Positions 14,230-21,270 of a stretch of 64,000 nt of DNA are shown piece after piece. The notes under the pieces were generated by a model. That model saw only the letters and a program-made list of their open reading frames with translations, was not told the DNA's origin and made no database searches. Source of the stretch: a virus. How positions within the stretch are numbered: the stretch's first letter is position 1; every line of letters starts with the position of its first letter. Made by a program: the position numbers and the translations under genes. The DNA lies in the IMG/VR virus record IMGVR_UViG_3300032242_002123, positions 1-64,000 of that record. The stretch is one strand, 5' to 3'.

Positions 14230-15228
14230 ATGATTTCTTTTGTAGACATAATTGTTGGCCTTGCTTGGGGTGATGAGGGCAAGGGTAAAATATCAAGTGC
14301 ATTAGCCAAAGACTATGACATGGTTTGTCGTTGGAATGGCGGACCAAATGCTGGTCATACTGTTTATATTGAAGACAAGAAATATAAAACTCATTTAATT
14401 CCATCTGGTGTTTTTCATAATAAATTATCAATTATTGGACCTAATTGTGTAATTAATATAGACAAATTTTATGAAGAACTTGATTATCTTAAAGAAAACG
14501 GTTTTGATATCTCTTTGGTCAAGATTCATCCTAATGCTCATGTCATTACACAGGATCATATATCATATGATGTAAATGTCCTTAAACCTAAACTTGGCAC
14601 TACAGGTCAAGGTATTGCTCCTTGTTATGCTGACAAAATGGTTCGTTCCGGTTTACAGATTAAAAATTATATCACATCGAATTTCCTATGGGATGGAAAA
14701 CTTTCAGGAAAGATCCTTTGCGAAGGAGCACAATCTGTTTGGCTTGATATTAATCATGGAAATTATCCATATGTGACAAGTAGTGAGACTCTTCCATATG
14801 CCGCTTGTTCTCTTGGATTCTCACCAAAGAAGATTCGTGATATTTACGGTATAGCTAAAATCTATGATACTAAAAGTGGCGTAGATCCTTTGTTTCCTGA
14901 ATCTCTTTGGGAGAATGAAGAACTTAATAAAATTATAGAAGCGGGTGGAGAAGTTGGAACTACTACTGGTAGAAAAAGACTCGTGAATTATCTCAATATT
15001 CCTTTATTATTAGAGGCTATTAATATATCAGGCGTTACAAAGGTTATTATTAATAAATGTGATGTACTAGAGTCTCTAGGTATTTACAAACTTCTTATCA
15101 ATCAAGTTCGTACATATAGTTGCTTTGAAGAAGTAAAAGATGTTATTAGTCTTTATATTTCTAATGGAAACGTCAATGGCATCACAGAAAATGATATTGT
15201 ATTTTCCGGAGATGTAACTAAGATATAA
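14230..15228 (+). CDS. purA: Adenylosuccinate synthetase homologue, short form (332 aa)
   Basis: GTP-dependent joining of IMP and aspartate to adenylosuccinate is the known PurA reaction. Visible motifs are WGDEGKGK with the catalytic Asp, NGGPNAGHT with the catalytic His, GTTGQGIAPCYADK, CEGAQSVWLDINHGNYPYVTSS, the Asp-binding loop VGTTTGRKR and a guanine-site INKCDVL. At 332 residues it is about 100 shorter than typical bacterial PurA, like archaeal PurA and phage PurZ. The Asp in WGDEGKG favours PurA chemistry over PurZ, where this residue is reported to be changed. Purine supply for phage DNA is the likely role. A leaderless promoter lies directly upstream. Confidence 0.88.
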   Translation: MISFVDIIVGLAWGDEGKGKISSALAKDYDMVCRWNGGPNAGHTVYIEDKKYKTHLIPSGVFHNKLSIIGPNCVINIDKFYEELDYLKENGFDISLVKIHPNAHVITQDHISYDVNVLKPKLGTTGQGIAPCYADKMVRSGLQIKNYITSNFLWDGKLSGKILCEGAQSVWLDINHGNYPYVTSSETLPYAACSLGFSPKKIRDIYGIAKIYDTKSGVDPLFPESLWENEELNKIIEAGGEVGTTTGRKRLVNYLNIPLLLEAINISGVTKVIINKCDVLESLGIYKLLINQVRTYSCFEEVKDVISLYISNGNVNGITENDIVFSGDVTKI

Positions 15229-15242
15229 TATATAAATTTAAT

Positions 15243-15314
15243 TGCCTTGTAGTGTAACTGGTAGCACCAATCTCTTTGAAAGATTTAGTTTAGGATCGTA
15301 CCCTAACGAGGCAG
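15243..15314 (+). tRNA. tRNA-Gln(TTG)
   Basis: Acceptor TGCCTTG/CGAGGCA, anticodon stem AATCT/AGATT with loop CTTTGAA (TTG), discriminator G, CCA not encoded. Its 3' end overlaps the tail of an antisense HNH gene by 12 nt. Confidence 0.9.
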
Positions 15315-16049
15315 TAGTTTATTAAGAGCATTTTGTTTTTGCCAATAACCAATTTTTGGTAAAAATATATTATTTTTTATACAATGTTTTTTTATAGCAT
15401 TATCACTAACATTTAATTTTTTTGATAATTTTATTAAAGGGTATTTTAAAACCATATTAGATAATGTATTATTATTGGGCCAAATAATTTTAGTAGGTCT
15501 TGGTTTATTATATTTTTCTTTTTTATTTTTAATAGATATTTTACTTTTTGAAGATTTACCAGCAAATGTATCAGTTTGACTATGGCAATTAGGACAAAGA
15601 AAACAAAGATTTTCTAATCTATTATCATCAGATATTCCATTTATATGTTCTAATTGTAGAACCAATTTTTTATTATTCCAATTTCCATTATTATTACAAT
15701 CTCTACATTCCCAATTTAGTAAATTAAATTTTAATAAATATTTTTTTAAATGACCTCTAGTTTTATTAGATTTTTCTGTTAACCATTCTTTTTTAAAAAT
15801 TTCTTTAGTAACTTTTCTACTATCAATAGAGGATTCTTCCCTACTCATAAAATGAGAAGTATCTAATTCTAATTCTATAATTCTTTGTTTAACTGTTCTA
15901 TTATTTCCTCCTTTATTTTTTAAATCAAAATGAGCTAAAACTTGTGTTGTTGTTTTTGAATTATTTACAAGATTTATAAAATCTTTATCAGATATTTTCC
16001 AAATAGGACTCCATCTATTTTTCTTTTTGGTAGTATAAATATTTTGCAT
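15303..16049 (-). CDS. HNH homing endonuclease (248 aa)
   Basis: The centre of the protein has WECRDC, then LQLEHINGISDDNRLENLCFLCPNCHSQ (positions about 128-160). This is an HNH nuclease core (E-H, N, H) framed by two CxxC zinc knuckles. The C-terminus has a helix-turn-helix-like segment (LIKLSKKLNVSDNAIKKH), common in homing endonucleases. It lies antisense between tRNA-Gln and tRNA-Tyr, and its stop codon is inside the tRNA-Gln gene, so it looks like a mobile gene inserted at a tRNA. The ATG at 16049 follows a GTAAGTATAAGTAT element and is preferred to the one at 16088. Confidence 0.88.
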   Translation of the reverse strand: MQNIYTTKKKNRWSPIWKISDKDFINLVNNSKTTTQVLAHFDLKNKGGNNRTVKQRIIELELDTSHFMSREESSIDSRKVTKEIFKKEWLTEKSNKTRGHLKKYLLKFNLLNWECRDCNNNGNWNNKKLVLQLEHINGISDDNRLENLCFLCPNCHSQTDTFAGKSSKSKISIKNKKEKYNKPRPTKIIWPNNNTLSNMVLKYPLIKLSKKLNVSDNAIKKHCIKNNIFLPKIGYWQKQNALNKLLPR

Positions 16050-16110
16050 TATACTTATACTTACAATTAAGATTTGACATTTCAACAAAAAAAGTATATA
16101 TTATACAAAT

Positions 16111-16195
16111 GGGTAGATCGCATAGCGGCAATTGCTGGAGACTGTAAATCTCCTCTCCTTGGAGTTCGAAGGTTCGAGTCCTTCTCTGCCCACCA
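16111..16195 (+). tRNA. tRNA-Tyr(GTA), CCA encoded
   Basis: Class II type with acceptor GGGTAGA/TCTGCCC, anticodon stem GGAGA/TCTCC with loop CTGTAAA (GTA), a variable arm, T loop TTCGAGT and genomic CCA. Confidence 0.93.
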
Positions 16196-16204
16196 TTTTA
16201 TAAA

Positions 16205-16231
16205 TTGACAAATTATATGTAATGTTATATC
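16205..16231 (+). promoter_or_regulatory. Sigma70-like promoter giving a near-leaderless transcript
   Basis: TTGACA (16205-16210), a short 15-nt spacer, TATATC (16226-16231), then 8 nt to the ATG at 16240. Confidence 0.45.
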
Positions 16232-16239
16232 ATTCCAAG

Positions 16240-16929
16240 ATGTCGAAAATTAAGTATAAAATTAAAGAAATACACCCTAAAGTATTCCTCGTAACAATAG
16301 ATAACTCATATGATCTTACAATGACATTTTGTCGAGTTCAAGAATTTTATGAATCTCCATATAAAGAAATTAGAGGCAAAGCCTTTAATATGATAGAATT
16401 TCAAAGAATATATGCAACGAGAAGAAATGAGAATTTCTTTTCATACCCAATTGATTGGGCAGGATTTAATATTCCTTCAAATGTAATTGAAGATTTCTTT
16501 GATAAATTTTATGCTAATTTTGATAAAAATGATTATAATATCTATGATAAAACATTTGAAGATATACATCTTAAAATTACAAATGAATTAAAAGAAGGTG
16601 ATTCTTATTATGTCATAGGTTCAGATCCAAAAAATAAAGATACAATCAATCATGAATTGTCTCATGCTTTTTATTACTTGTATCCTGATTATAAAAAGCA
16701 AGCGGATAAGATTATAAGTAAAATTCCAGATAAGAGTTTTAATAAAATAAAAAATACTTTATATGATCTTGGTTACAACTCCAAAGTTATTAAAGATGAA
16801 GTGCAAGCTTATCTTGCAAATGATTATGATACAATTACTCAAGATATAAAACTTGGTGGCAAACAAAAGAATATCATTGACAATATTAAGAATGAGCTTA
16901 AAGTATTAAATAATAAAATGCACGAGTAG
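16240..16929 (+). CDS. Putative zinc metallopeptidase-like protein (229 aa)
   Basis: Residues about 143-152 read INHELSHAFYYLYP, an HExxH zinc-peptidase motif in a helix. DEVQAYLA about 50 residues later could supply a third ligand. The rest is not recognised, and substrate and location are unknown. The ATG at 16240 fits the promoter spacing better than 16222. The last three codons (ATG-CAC-GAG, then TAG) overlap the first 10 nt of tRNA-Val. A smaller HExxH protein occurs at 25125. Confidence 0.65.
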   Translation: MSKIKYKIKEIHPKVFLVTIDNSYDLTMTFCRVQEFYESPYKEIRGKAFNMIEFQRIYATRRNENFFSYPIDWAGFNIPSNVIEDFFDKFYANFDKNDYNIYDKTFEDIHLKITNELKEGDSYYVIGSDPKNKDTINHELSHAFYYLYPDYKKQADKIISKIPDKSFNKIKNTLYDLGYNSKVIKDEVQAYLANDYDTITQDIKLGGKQKNIIDNIKNELKVLNNKMHE

Positions 16930-16994
16930 CTCAATGGTAGAGCGTTTGCCTTACACGCAAAATGTTGGGGGTTCGATACCCTCCTCGTGTACCA
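16920..16994 (+). tRNA. tRNA-Val(TAC), CCA encoded
   Basis: Acceptor GCACGAG/CTCGTGT, anticodon stem TTTGC/GCAAA with loop CTTACAC (TAC), T loop TTCGATA, discriminator A and genomic CCA. Its first 10 nt are also the end of the upstream coding sequence. Confidence 0.92.
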
Positions 16995-17017
16995 GTTCTT
17001 TGATAAGTATAATTTAT

Positions 17018-17470
17018 GGGGGCGTACTGGCTTCGACTTAATTGTTAAAAGTTATGTATGCATGTGGTAGTTGATCAGTTGGCTACCTTAAAAGCTGATC
17101 GAAAAAATAAATGCAGAAGACAACACTGATGCAATCTTAGCTGAAGCTGAGTATATCTTCAACAACGCCGCAGAATTCCTCTGTGGAGTCGAGGAAGAGA
17201 CCCTCCTCGCAGCATAAGAACCGAAAGTAATCCTATTAAACCTTTCGGTAAATAACAATAGGTTAAAGTGGTACTTGTGACACTTGTAAAATAAGTGCAA
17301 GGGGTAGTATGTGGTCCTTATTCACACATACAGGTAGGTCTCTAAACATAGATAGGTTGGCAACGCCTCGTTACCTTTAGACAACGAAAGTACGAAGTTT
17401 GTCCAAACATGTGAAGAATGCATAATCATTAATATTAAACACAGGGGTTCGACTCCCCTCGCCTCCACCA
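17018..17470 (+). ncRNA. ssrA: tmRNA (one-piece ssrA)
   Basis: The tRNA-like ends are clear. The 5' end GGGGGCG...CTGGCTTCGAC pairs with 3' CGCCTCC, with a T arm (GGGGTTCGACTCCCC) and encoded CCA. The tag frame from GCA at 17113 runs 34 codons to TAA at 17215-17217 and ends ...TLLAA, the usual degradation signal for Clp proteases. PK1 is GGTAG/CTACC interleaved with GATCAG/CTGATC. A hairpin CGAGGA/TCCTCG precedes the stop. PK2 is CCGAAAG/CTTTCGG interleaved with CCTATT/AATAGG. It should rescue stalled ribosomes together with host SmpB. The exact resume codon is inferred from the frame. Confidence 0.95.
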
Positions 17471-17474
17471 TTTC

Positions 17475-17545
17475 GGGGAATTAGTTTAGTGCTAAAACAC
17501 CGCACTTGCACTGCGGATTCAAGGGTTGAATTCCCTTATTCTCCA
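17475..17545 (+). tRNA. tRNA-Ala(TGC)
   Basis: Acceptor GGGGAAT/ATTCTCC, anticodon stem CCGCA/TGCGG with loop CTTGCAC (TGC), discriminator A, CCA not encoded. It starts 4 nt after the tmRNA. The T-loop TTGAATT is slightly atypical. Confidence 0.9.
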
Positions 17546-17614
17546 GTATGGTTTTATCAAAGTTTAAATAATTGTGTATTAAAAAAATAGTTGATTGACC
17601 TTTTAAAGAAAATA

Positions 17615-17622
17615 TATAAATA
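17615..17622 (+). promoter_or_regulatory. T4-type late promoter octamer
   Basis: An exact TATAAATA lies 5 nt before the ATG at 17628. This is the best match in the window to the T4 late consensus. Confidence 0.55.
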
Positions 17623-17627
17623 ATACA

Positions 17628-18221
17628 ATGAAAACAATTTTATGTGATTTGATGAAAGAATTTGGTAGTGATAAAAGTACATGGCATTCTTATACAGAAG
17701 TATATAATAATATTTTTGAAAAATTTATAGGAAAAAATATTAATCTATTTGAAGTGGGATTGGGTACAAACAATATAGAGGTAGCTTCTAACATGGGTAG
17801 TGAAGGTAAACCCGGTGCATCTTTGAGAGCATGGAAAGAATATTTTAAAAATGCAAATATTTATGGTGCTGATATAGATAAAAATATTTTATTCTCTGAA
17901 GAGAATATTAAAACTTATTATGTAGATCAATATTCAGATTCTGATATAGCTGCATTATGGAATAATGAAGATTTGAAAAATATTGAATTTGATATTATCA
18001 TAGATGATGGAATTCATGAATTAAAAGGTAATATTAATTTTTTGAAAAATAGTTTACATAAACTTAAAAAAGGTGGATATTATGTAATTGAAGATATTAT
18101 CAGTCATGCTGTTGGAAATTATGAAGACTCTTTAAAATCTTTAAATTGTGAATATAAAATTTTAGATTTAAGAAATGCACATAATTCGTGTGATAATATA
18201 CTGGTAATAATAACAATATAA
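17628..18221 (+). CDS. Class I SAM-dependent methyltransferase-like protein (197 aa)
   Basis: A Rossmann-type layout is visible: motif I region LFEVGLGTNN, an acidic strand end YGADIDK (about residue 84), then DIIIDDGIHELKGN and GGYYVIEDI. These match class I methyltransferases related to cephalosporin or macrolide tailoring enzymes. The methyl acceptor cannot be told. In phages such genes can modify sugars, DNA or surface structures. A T4-like late octamer lies just upstream. Confidence 0.75.
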   Translation: MKTILCDLMKEFGSDKSTWHSYTEVYNNIFEKFIGKNINLFEVGLGTNNIEVASNMGSEGKPGASLRAWKEYFKNANIYGADIDKNILFSEENIKTYYVDQYSDSDIAALWNNEDLKNIEFDIIIDDGIHELKGNINFLKNSLHKLKKGGYYVIEDIISHAVGNYEDSLKSLNCEYKILDLRNAHNSCDNILVIITI

Positions 18222-18247
18222 TTTATCAGTATATGGTAAATTACATT

Positions 18248-18275
18248 TTGACAAACAAATAAATTCTGTTAATAT
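18248..18275 (+). promoter_or_regulatory. Sigma70-like promoter giving a near-leaderless transcript
   Basis: TTGACA (18248-18253), 16-nt spacer, TAATAT (18270-18275), then 8 nt to the ATG at 18284. Confidence 0.65.
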
Positions 18276-18283
18276 TAAACATT

Positions 18284-18916
18284 ATGGGAATGTTCGATAA
18301 TATTACATGTGAAATGCCTCTTCCTTTAAATAAGAAAGAGCAAGCAAAGTTTTCCAATATAAAATGGAAAGATATTTACTTTCAGACAAAAAATACTGAT
18401 TGCACAATGTCAACCTATGCTATTAAAAAAGGTAAACTTTATGGTTTACACATTAAAGGAGAAAATGTTCGTATAATTTCCGAAGAAGAAGAAAAAAAGA
18501 TTAAAAAGCAAGGTCGTTTCTGCTGGCCTTATGAATTTAAAGAAAAGTCTAGAAAATATAAACTTGAAAAATTTACTGGTGATATTTATTTTTATGATTC
18601 AATCTTTGATGAAGTAGGAAATGAATATTGGGCAGAATTTGTCGGAAAGTTTGTAAACGGTGTTCTTCAAGGAAAACTAAAAAAAGTCGAGATTCGTTTG
18701 TCACAGACTGCACAAGATATAAAAAAAAATAATGATGAATGGGAAGCTCGTATAGAAACAGAGAAAAAAAAATTCTATAATAAATTTCGTAGTTTTATGA
18801 ACAAAATTACTTTTAACAATTGGAGATATATTTGGTGGGGTATTGGAAAATATATTCGTAAGGTTCATAATACAATTGGAAATTTTGATATTTTTATTAA
18901 TAGATATATAGCATGA
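18284..18916 (+). CDS. Conserved phage protein, MGMFD-type (210 aa)
   Basis: The N-terminus MGMFDNITCEMPLPLN is a recognisable opening of uncharacterised phage proteins. A charged middle region and a basic, aromatic C-terminus (FNNWRYIWWGIGKYIRKV) follow; the latter may associate with membrane. No catalytic motif is seen. The stop overlaps the next start (ATGATGA), so it is coupled to the lipoprotein gene downstream. Confidence 0.7.
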   Translation: MGMFDNITCEMPLPLNKKEQAKFSNIKWKDIYFQTKNTDCTMSTYAIKKGKLYGLHIKGENVRIISEEEEKKIKKQGRFCWPYEFKEKSRKYKLEKFTGDIYFYDSIFDEVGNEYWAEFVGKFVNGVLQGKLKKVEIRLSQTAQDIKKNNDEWEARIETEKKKFYNKFRSFMNKITFNNWRYIWWGIGKYIRKVHNTIGNFDIFINRYIA

Positions 18917-19185
18917 TGAAAAGGATATTATTAATATTTTTTCTAATTACAACAAGTTGTACATATGATCAACCTGTTTATAATGGAACTTATTATGCTA
19001 ATAATAATAATTCAAATGCTGCACCAGTTGTAAGATATCCTACAACTACAACTATTGTAAACACATATGCTCCTTATTGGTCATATCCTTATTATCAAGG
19101 ATATTACGGTGGATATGGCTATGGTGGTTGGGCAGGTTATTACGGATGGGGTGGATATAGATGGGGTGGTTGTTATGGTTGGTAA
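18913..19185 (+). CDS. Small lipoprotein, Gly/Tyr/Trp-rich (90 aa)
   Basis: A typical lipoprotein signal (MMKRILLIFFLITTSC) with the lipobox Cys at residue 16. The mature part has an Asn/Thr-rich linker and a C-terminal half dominated by Tyr, Gly and Trp (YYGGYGYGGWAGYYGWGGY). It is expected to be anchored in a membrane of the infected cell. Known phage lipoproteins often block superinfection; here that is only a guess. Coupled to the preceding gene. Confidence 0.7.
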   Translation: MMKRILLIFFLITTSCTYDQPVYNGTYYANNNNSNAAPVVRYPTTTTIVNTYAPYWSYPYYQGYYGGYGYGGWAGYYGWGGYRWGGCYGW

Positions 19186-19211
19186 AAGCCTTATAAATGT
19201 GTTTTTTTAAT

Positions 19212-19228
19212 AATGTAAGTATTACATT
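19212..19228 (+). promoter_or_regulatory. Late-type palindromic promoter element
   Basis: AATGTAA-GTA-TTACATT, a perfect 7-bp dyad abutting the ATG at 19229. Confidence 0.5.
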
Positions 19229-19447
19229 ATGGAGGCACCAAAAATTGATAAACATGATGAAAGATGGTCAGGTTATTTCAAGGGTGAAAAGGAAGCACAG
19301 GATCATCTTGATAGTGAATTAAAACATCTTAGTAAAGATAATTTAATAATAAGTGCCAGAAAAGAACTCAACATTAAAGGTAAAGCTTTTAATGGATTAT
19401 TGTTATATAGGTTTTTTGTAAAAACAGCAGAAAAAGATAATACTTAA
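19229..19447 (+). CDS. Small hypothetical protein (72 aa)
   Basis: A charged, helical 72-residue protein; nothing recognised. The start is supported by the dyad late-type element immediately upstream. The next gene follows after 14 nt and has its own AATACTT/AAGTATT dyad. Confidence 0.6.
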   Translation: MEAPKIDKHDERWSGYFKGEKEAQDHLDSELKHLSKDNLIISARKELNIKGKAFNGLLLYRFFVKTAEKDNT

Positions 19448-19461
19448 AGATAAGTATTTCC

Positions 19462-19848
19462 ATGAATAGAAAAGATTTAGTATCATTAATGGAAGCCTAT
19501 GAGGATATTATCCTTGATAAAGAAGCTGAATTATCACCAGAAGATGAAGGTATTCATGGTGTTGAAATTGGTTTAGGTGAAGAACCCACAGATGAAATAG
19601 ACTATTCAGACGATTCATCAGAAGAACCTACTGGTGAATCAGAAGCCGATTTAGATACACTCGAAGATTTTGAAGAAGAGAAGAATAAAATGGTAGAAGC
19701 TCACCTTCATACAATCCGTTCACACGCTCACGAGATTCATGGTTGTTTAGAAAGAGGTGCTCTTATTGAACCTTGGATGGAAGAAAAAATTGCTATTGCA
19801 AATGATTACATTGTACACGTTGCAAATGCAATTATGTATAAAAAGTAA
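19462..19848 (+). CDS. Acidic head-core or cargo-like virion protein (128 aa)
   Basis: The N-terminus (RKDLVSLMEAYEDIILDKE) resembles those of the putative cargo proteins at 1319-4158. An extremely acidic linker follows (about residues 20-75), then a helical C-terminal domain containing HAHEIHGCLERG and IEPWMEEKIAIANDYI. That C-terminal pattern recurs in T4-like phage structural proteins, as far as I recall. It may be a scaffold, core or internal protein. The dyad AATACTT...AAGTATT lies just before the start. Confidence 0.6.
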   Translation: MNRKDLVSLMEAYEDIILDKEAELSPEDEGIHGVEIGLGEEPTDEIDYSDDSSEEPTGESEADLDTLEDFEEEKNKMVEAHLHTIRSHAHEIHGCLERGALIEPWMEEKIAIANDYIVHVANAIMYKK

Positions 19849-19850
19849 TC

Positions 19851-19879
19851 TTGACTTATTAGTTCATACCTGATATATA
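19851..19879 (+). promoter_or_regulatory. Sigma70-like promoter giving a near-leaderless transcript
   Basis: TTGACT (19851-19856), 17-nt spacer, TATATA (19874-19879), then 5 nt to the ATG at 19885. Confidence 0.6.
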
Positions 19880-19884
19880 AAGGT

Positions 19885-20301
19885 ATGGAAAATAGAATAT
19901 CATGGGAAGAGTATGCCCTTAAAATAGCGGATGTAGCCGCACTTCGTTCAGAAGACCCATATATGAAAGTGGGTTCTTGTGTTTTAGATGAAAATAAAAT
20001 GATTGTTGGTGTGGGATACAATGGTCTAGCTCCCGGTAAGGATGTAACACCTGTGTTTTGGCATGACAGGGATGAAAGAAGAAAATATATGATTCATGCA
20101 GAAGCCAATGCTTTATCCCTTGTTCCTCGTGGAAAGGGTGTTTTATTGGCCTGTACGCTGCTTCCTTGCGGTTCCTGTGCAACTTTAATAGCTGGACATG
20201 GTATCAAGAAAGTTGTTTATAGAGAGACTTATAAACGTGATACTTCATCAACAGAGATATTTGATTTTTACGGAATTACTTGCACTCAATATGATCGATA
20301 A
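19885..20301 (+). CDS. dCMP deaminase (138 aa)
   Basis: Zinc-dependent deamination of dCMP to dUMP feeds dTMP synthesis. The family motif IHAEANAL (His-Ala-Glu, about residue 72) and the zinc cysteines PCGSC (about residue 94) are intact, and the length is normal for the bacterial or phage enzyme. It fits with the ribonucleotide reductase genes a few kb away. A sigma70-like promoter is directly upstream. Confidence 0.92.
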   Translation: MENRISWEEYALKIADVAALRSEDPYMKVGSCVLDENKMIVGVGYNGLAPGKDVTPVFWHDRDERRKYMIHAEANALSLVPRGKGVLLACTLLPCGSCATLIAGHGIKKVVYRETYKRDTSSTEIFDFYGITCTQYDR

Positions 20302-20419
20302 AATTAAAGATATAATAGTTATTATTGGTTTATTTGCAATCATTGGTTTGATTATAAATAATTTTCCTATTTTTTTCCTTGTCATCCTTATTCTTTTATT
20401 GTTAAATAGTCTTCTATGA
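20291..20419 (+). CDS. Small hydrophobic membrane protein (42 aa)
   Basis: A 42-residue protein starting MIDKIKDIIVIIGLF with two adjacent hydrophobic helices (IIVIIGLFAIIGLII and IFFLVILILLLLNSLL). The start lies inside the end of the dCMP deaminase gene (11-nt overlap) and its stop overlaps the next start as ATGA. A longer reading from upstream would overlap the deaminase and is not preferred. Confidence 0.6.
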   Translation: MIDKIKDIIVIIGLFAIIGLIINNFPIFFLVILILLLLNSLL

Positions 20420-21042
20420 AAAACAAAAAGACCAAAAAAGTTAAAGCCATCAAACCCAAAAAGATTAAGAAGTTAAAAGTTTCTAAAAAGAAAGGGAATG
20501 GTATCCCTGATAATCAAATAGAAAACCTTGCCAAATGGCTTGCTTATCACAAGGAACATGGAAAGCTTCCTCATAATAGGATCATCTGTTCTAATTGCAG
20601 GATGGATTATATCGGCCTTAAAGGTATTGGTATGAGTTGGGCTATGAAGAAGTTCAACAACGATCTCAATAGGGTTTTAACTGAATCTATTTGTAAATCC
20701 TGCGTTGATATTCTCTCCCCAAAGGAAGCTAAAGAACCAAAGGAAAAAGTTGCAACTGTTTTAACTAGGGAAGAGATGCAAGCTCGTCGTGATGCTATTA
20801 GCGAGTCTTTACCAAAGATTGATTTCCATAAGGATGCTAGGATTTACGATATCGCTAAAGACAAAGATAAATGCAAGGAATACACATATTTCTCTTGTCA
20901 TCGTCCTGACATTTATCTTGATCATGGATGTGCAGAATGCGTATTACAGAAGCATTGTGCGGCTCCTATTAAGGATATCAATAGGAAGCCTGAAGATCGT
21001 AGGCCCAAGTTTAAAAAGGCTGTGTTTAAACCTAAAACATAA
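20416..21042 (+). CDS. Basic protein with Cys pairs (208 aa)
   Basis: A very Lys-rich N-terminus (about 30 residues) is followed by ICSNCRMDY and SICKSC, which together form a four-Cys zinc site (about residues 58-98). A second Cys/His-rich region (SCHRPDIYLDHGCAEC) lies near 155-185. Nucleic-acid binding is likely from charge and zinc sites; no family recognised. Coupled to the membrane peptide gene by ATGA. Confidence 0.65.
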   Translation: MKNKKTKKVKAIKPKKIKKLKVSKKKGNGIPDNQIENLAKWLAYHKEHGKLPHNRIICSNCRMDYIGLKGIGMSWAMKKFNNDLNRVLTESICKSCVDILSPKEAKEPKEKVATVLTREEMQARRDAISESLPKIDFHKDARIYDIAKDKDKCKEYTYFSCHRPDIYLDHGCAECVLQKHCAAPIKDINRKPEDRRPKFKKAVFKPKT

Positions 21043-21059
21043 TACGATAAGTATTATGT
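21037..21059 (+). promoter_or_regulatory. Late-type palindromic promoter element
   Basis: ACATAATAC-GATAA-GTATTATGT, a perfect 9-bp dyad ending 1 nt before the ATG at 21061. It is the longest of the dyad elements seen and could also form an RNA hairpin. Confidence 0.5.
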
Positions 21060-21060
21060 A

Positions 21061-21270
21061 ATGATACACGAATTTAATAATCCAATACCTGTAATTACAG
21101 ATTTAGGAGATGGTTACATAATTTATGTAACAAATGGTGGTACTTTTGAAAATGATATTTTTACCGTTGTTTTAGAAAACGGTGGCATTATCAGACACTT
21201 TAGAAGCGATCAAGTTAAAGTTCATCAAAACTTAACATTTGATATTAAAAAGAAATCAATTCAAGAATAA
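21061..21270 (+). CDS. Small hypothetical beta-rich protein (69 aa)
   Basis: A 69-residue protein with alternating hydrophobic strands (YIIYVTNGGTFENDIFTVVL), like a small SH3- or OB-like barrel. Function unknown. Its last 15 nt overlap the end of the convergent HNH gene. Confidence 0.6.
   Translation: MIHEFNNPIPVITDLGDGYIIYVTNGGTFENDIFTVVLENGGIIRHFRSDQVKVHQNLTFDIKKKSIQE

Noticed and set aside
14230-15228. PurZ of a 2-aminoadenine (Z) genome
   Set aside because: The catalytic Asp in WGDEGKG is retained, and no dATP hydrolase or MazZ gene is in the window; the polymerase is of the T4 type and not DpoZ.
20198-20290. Longer reading of the 42-aa membrane protein from 20198
   Set aside because: It would be encoded almost wholly inside the dCMP deaminase gene in another frame; the ATG at 20291 gives a normal short overlap.
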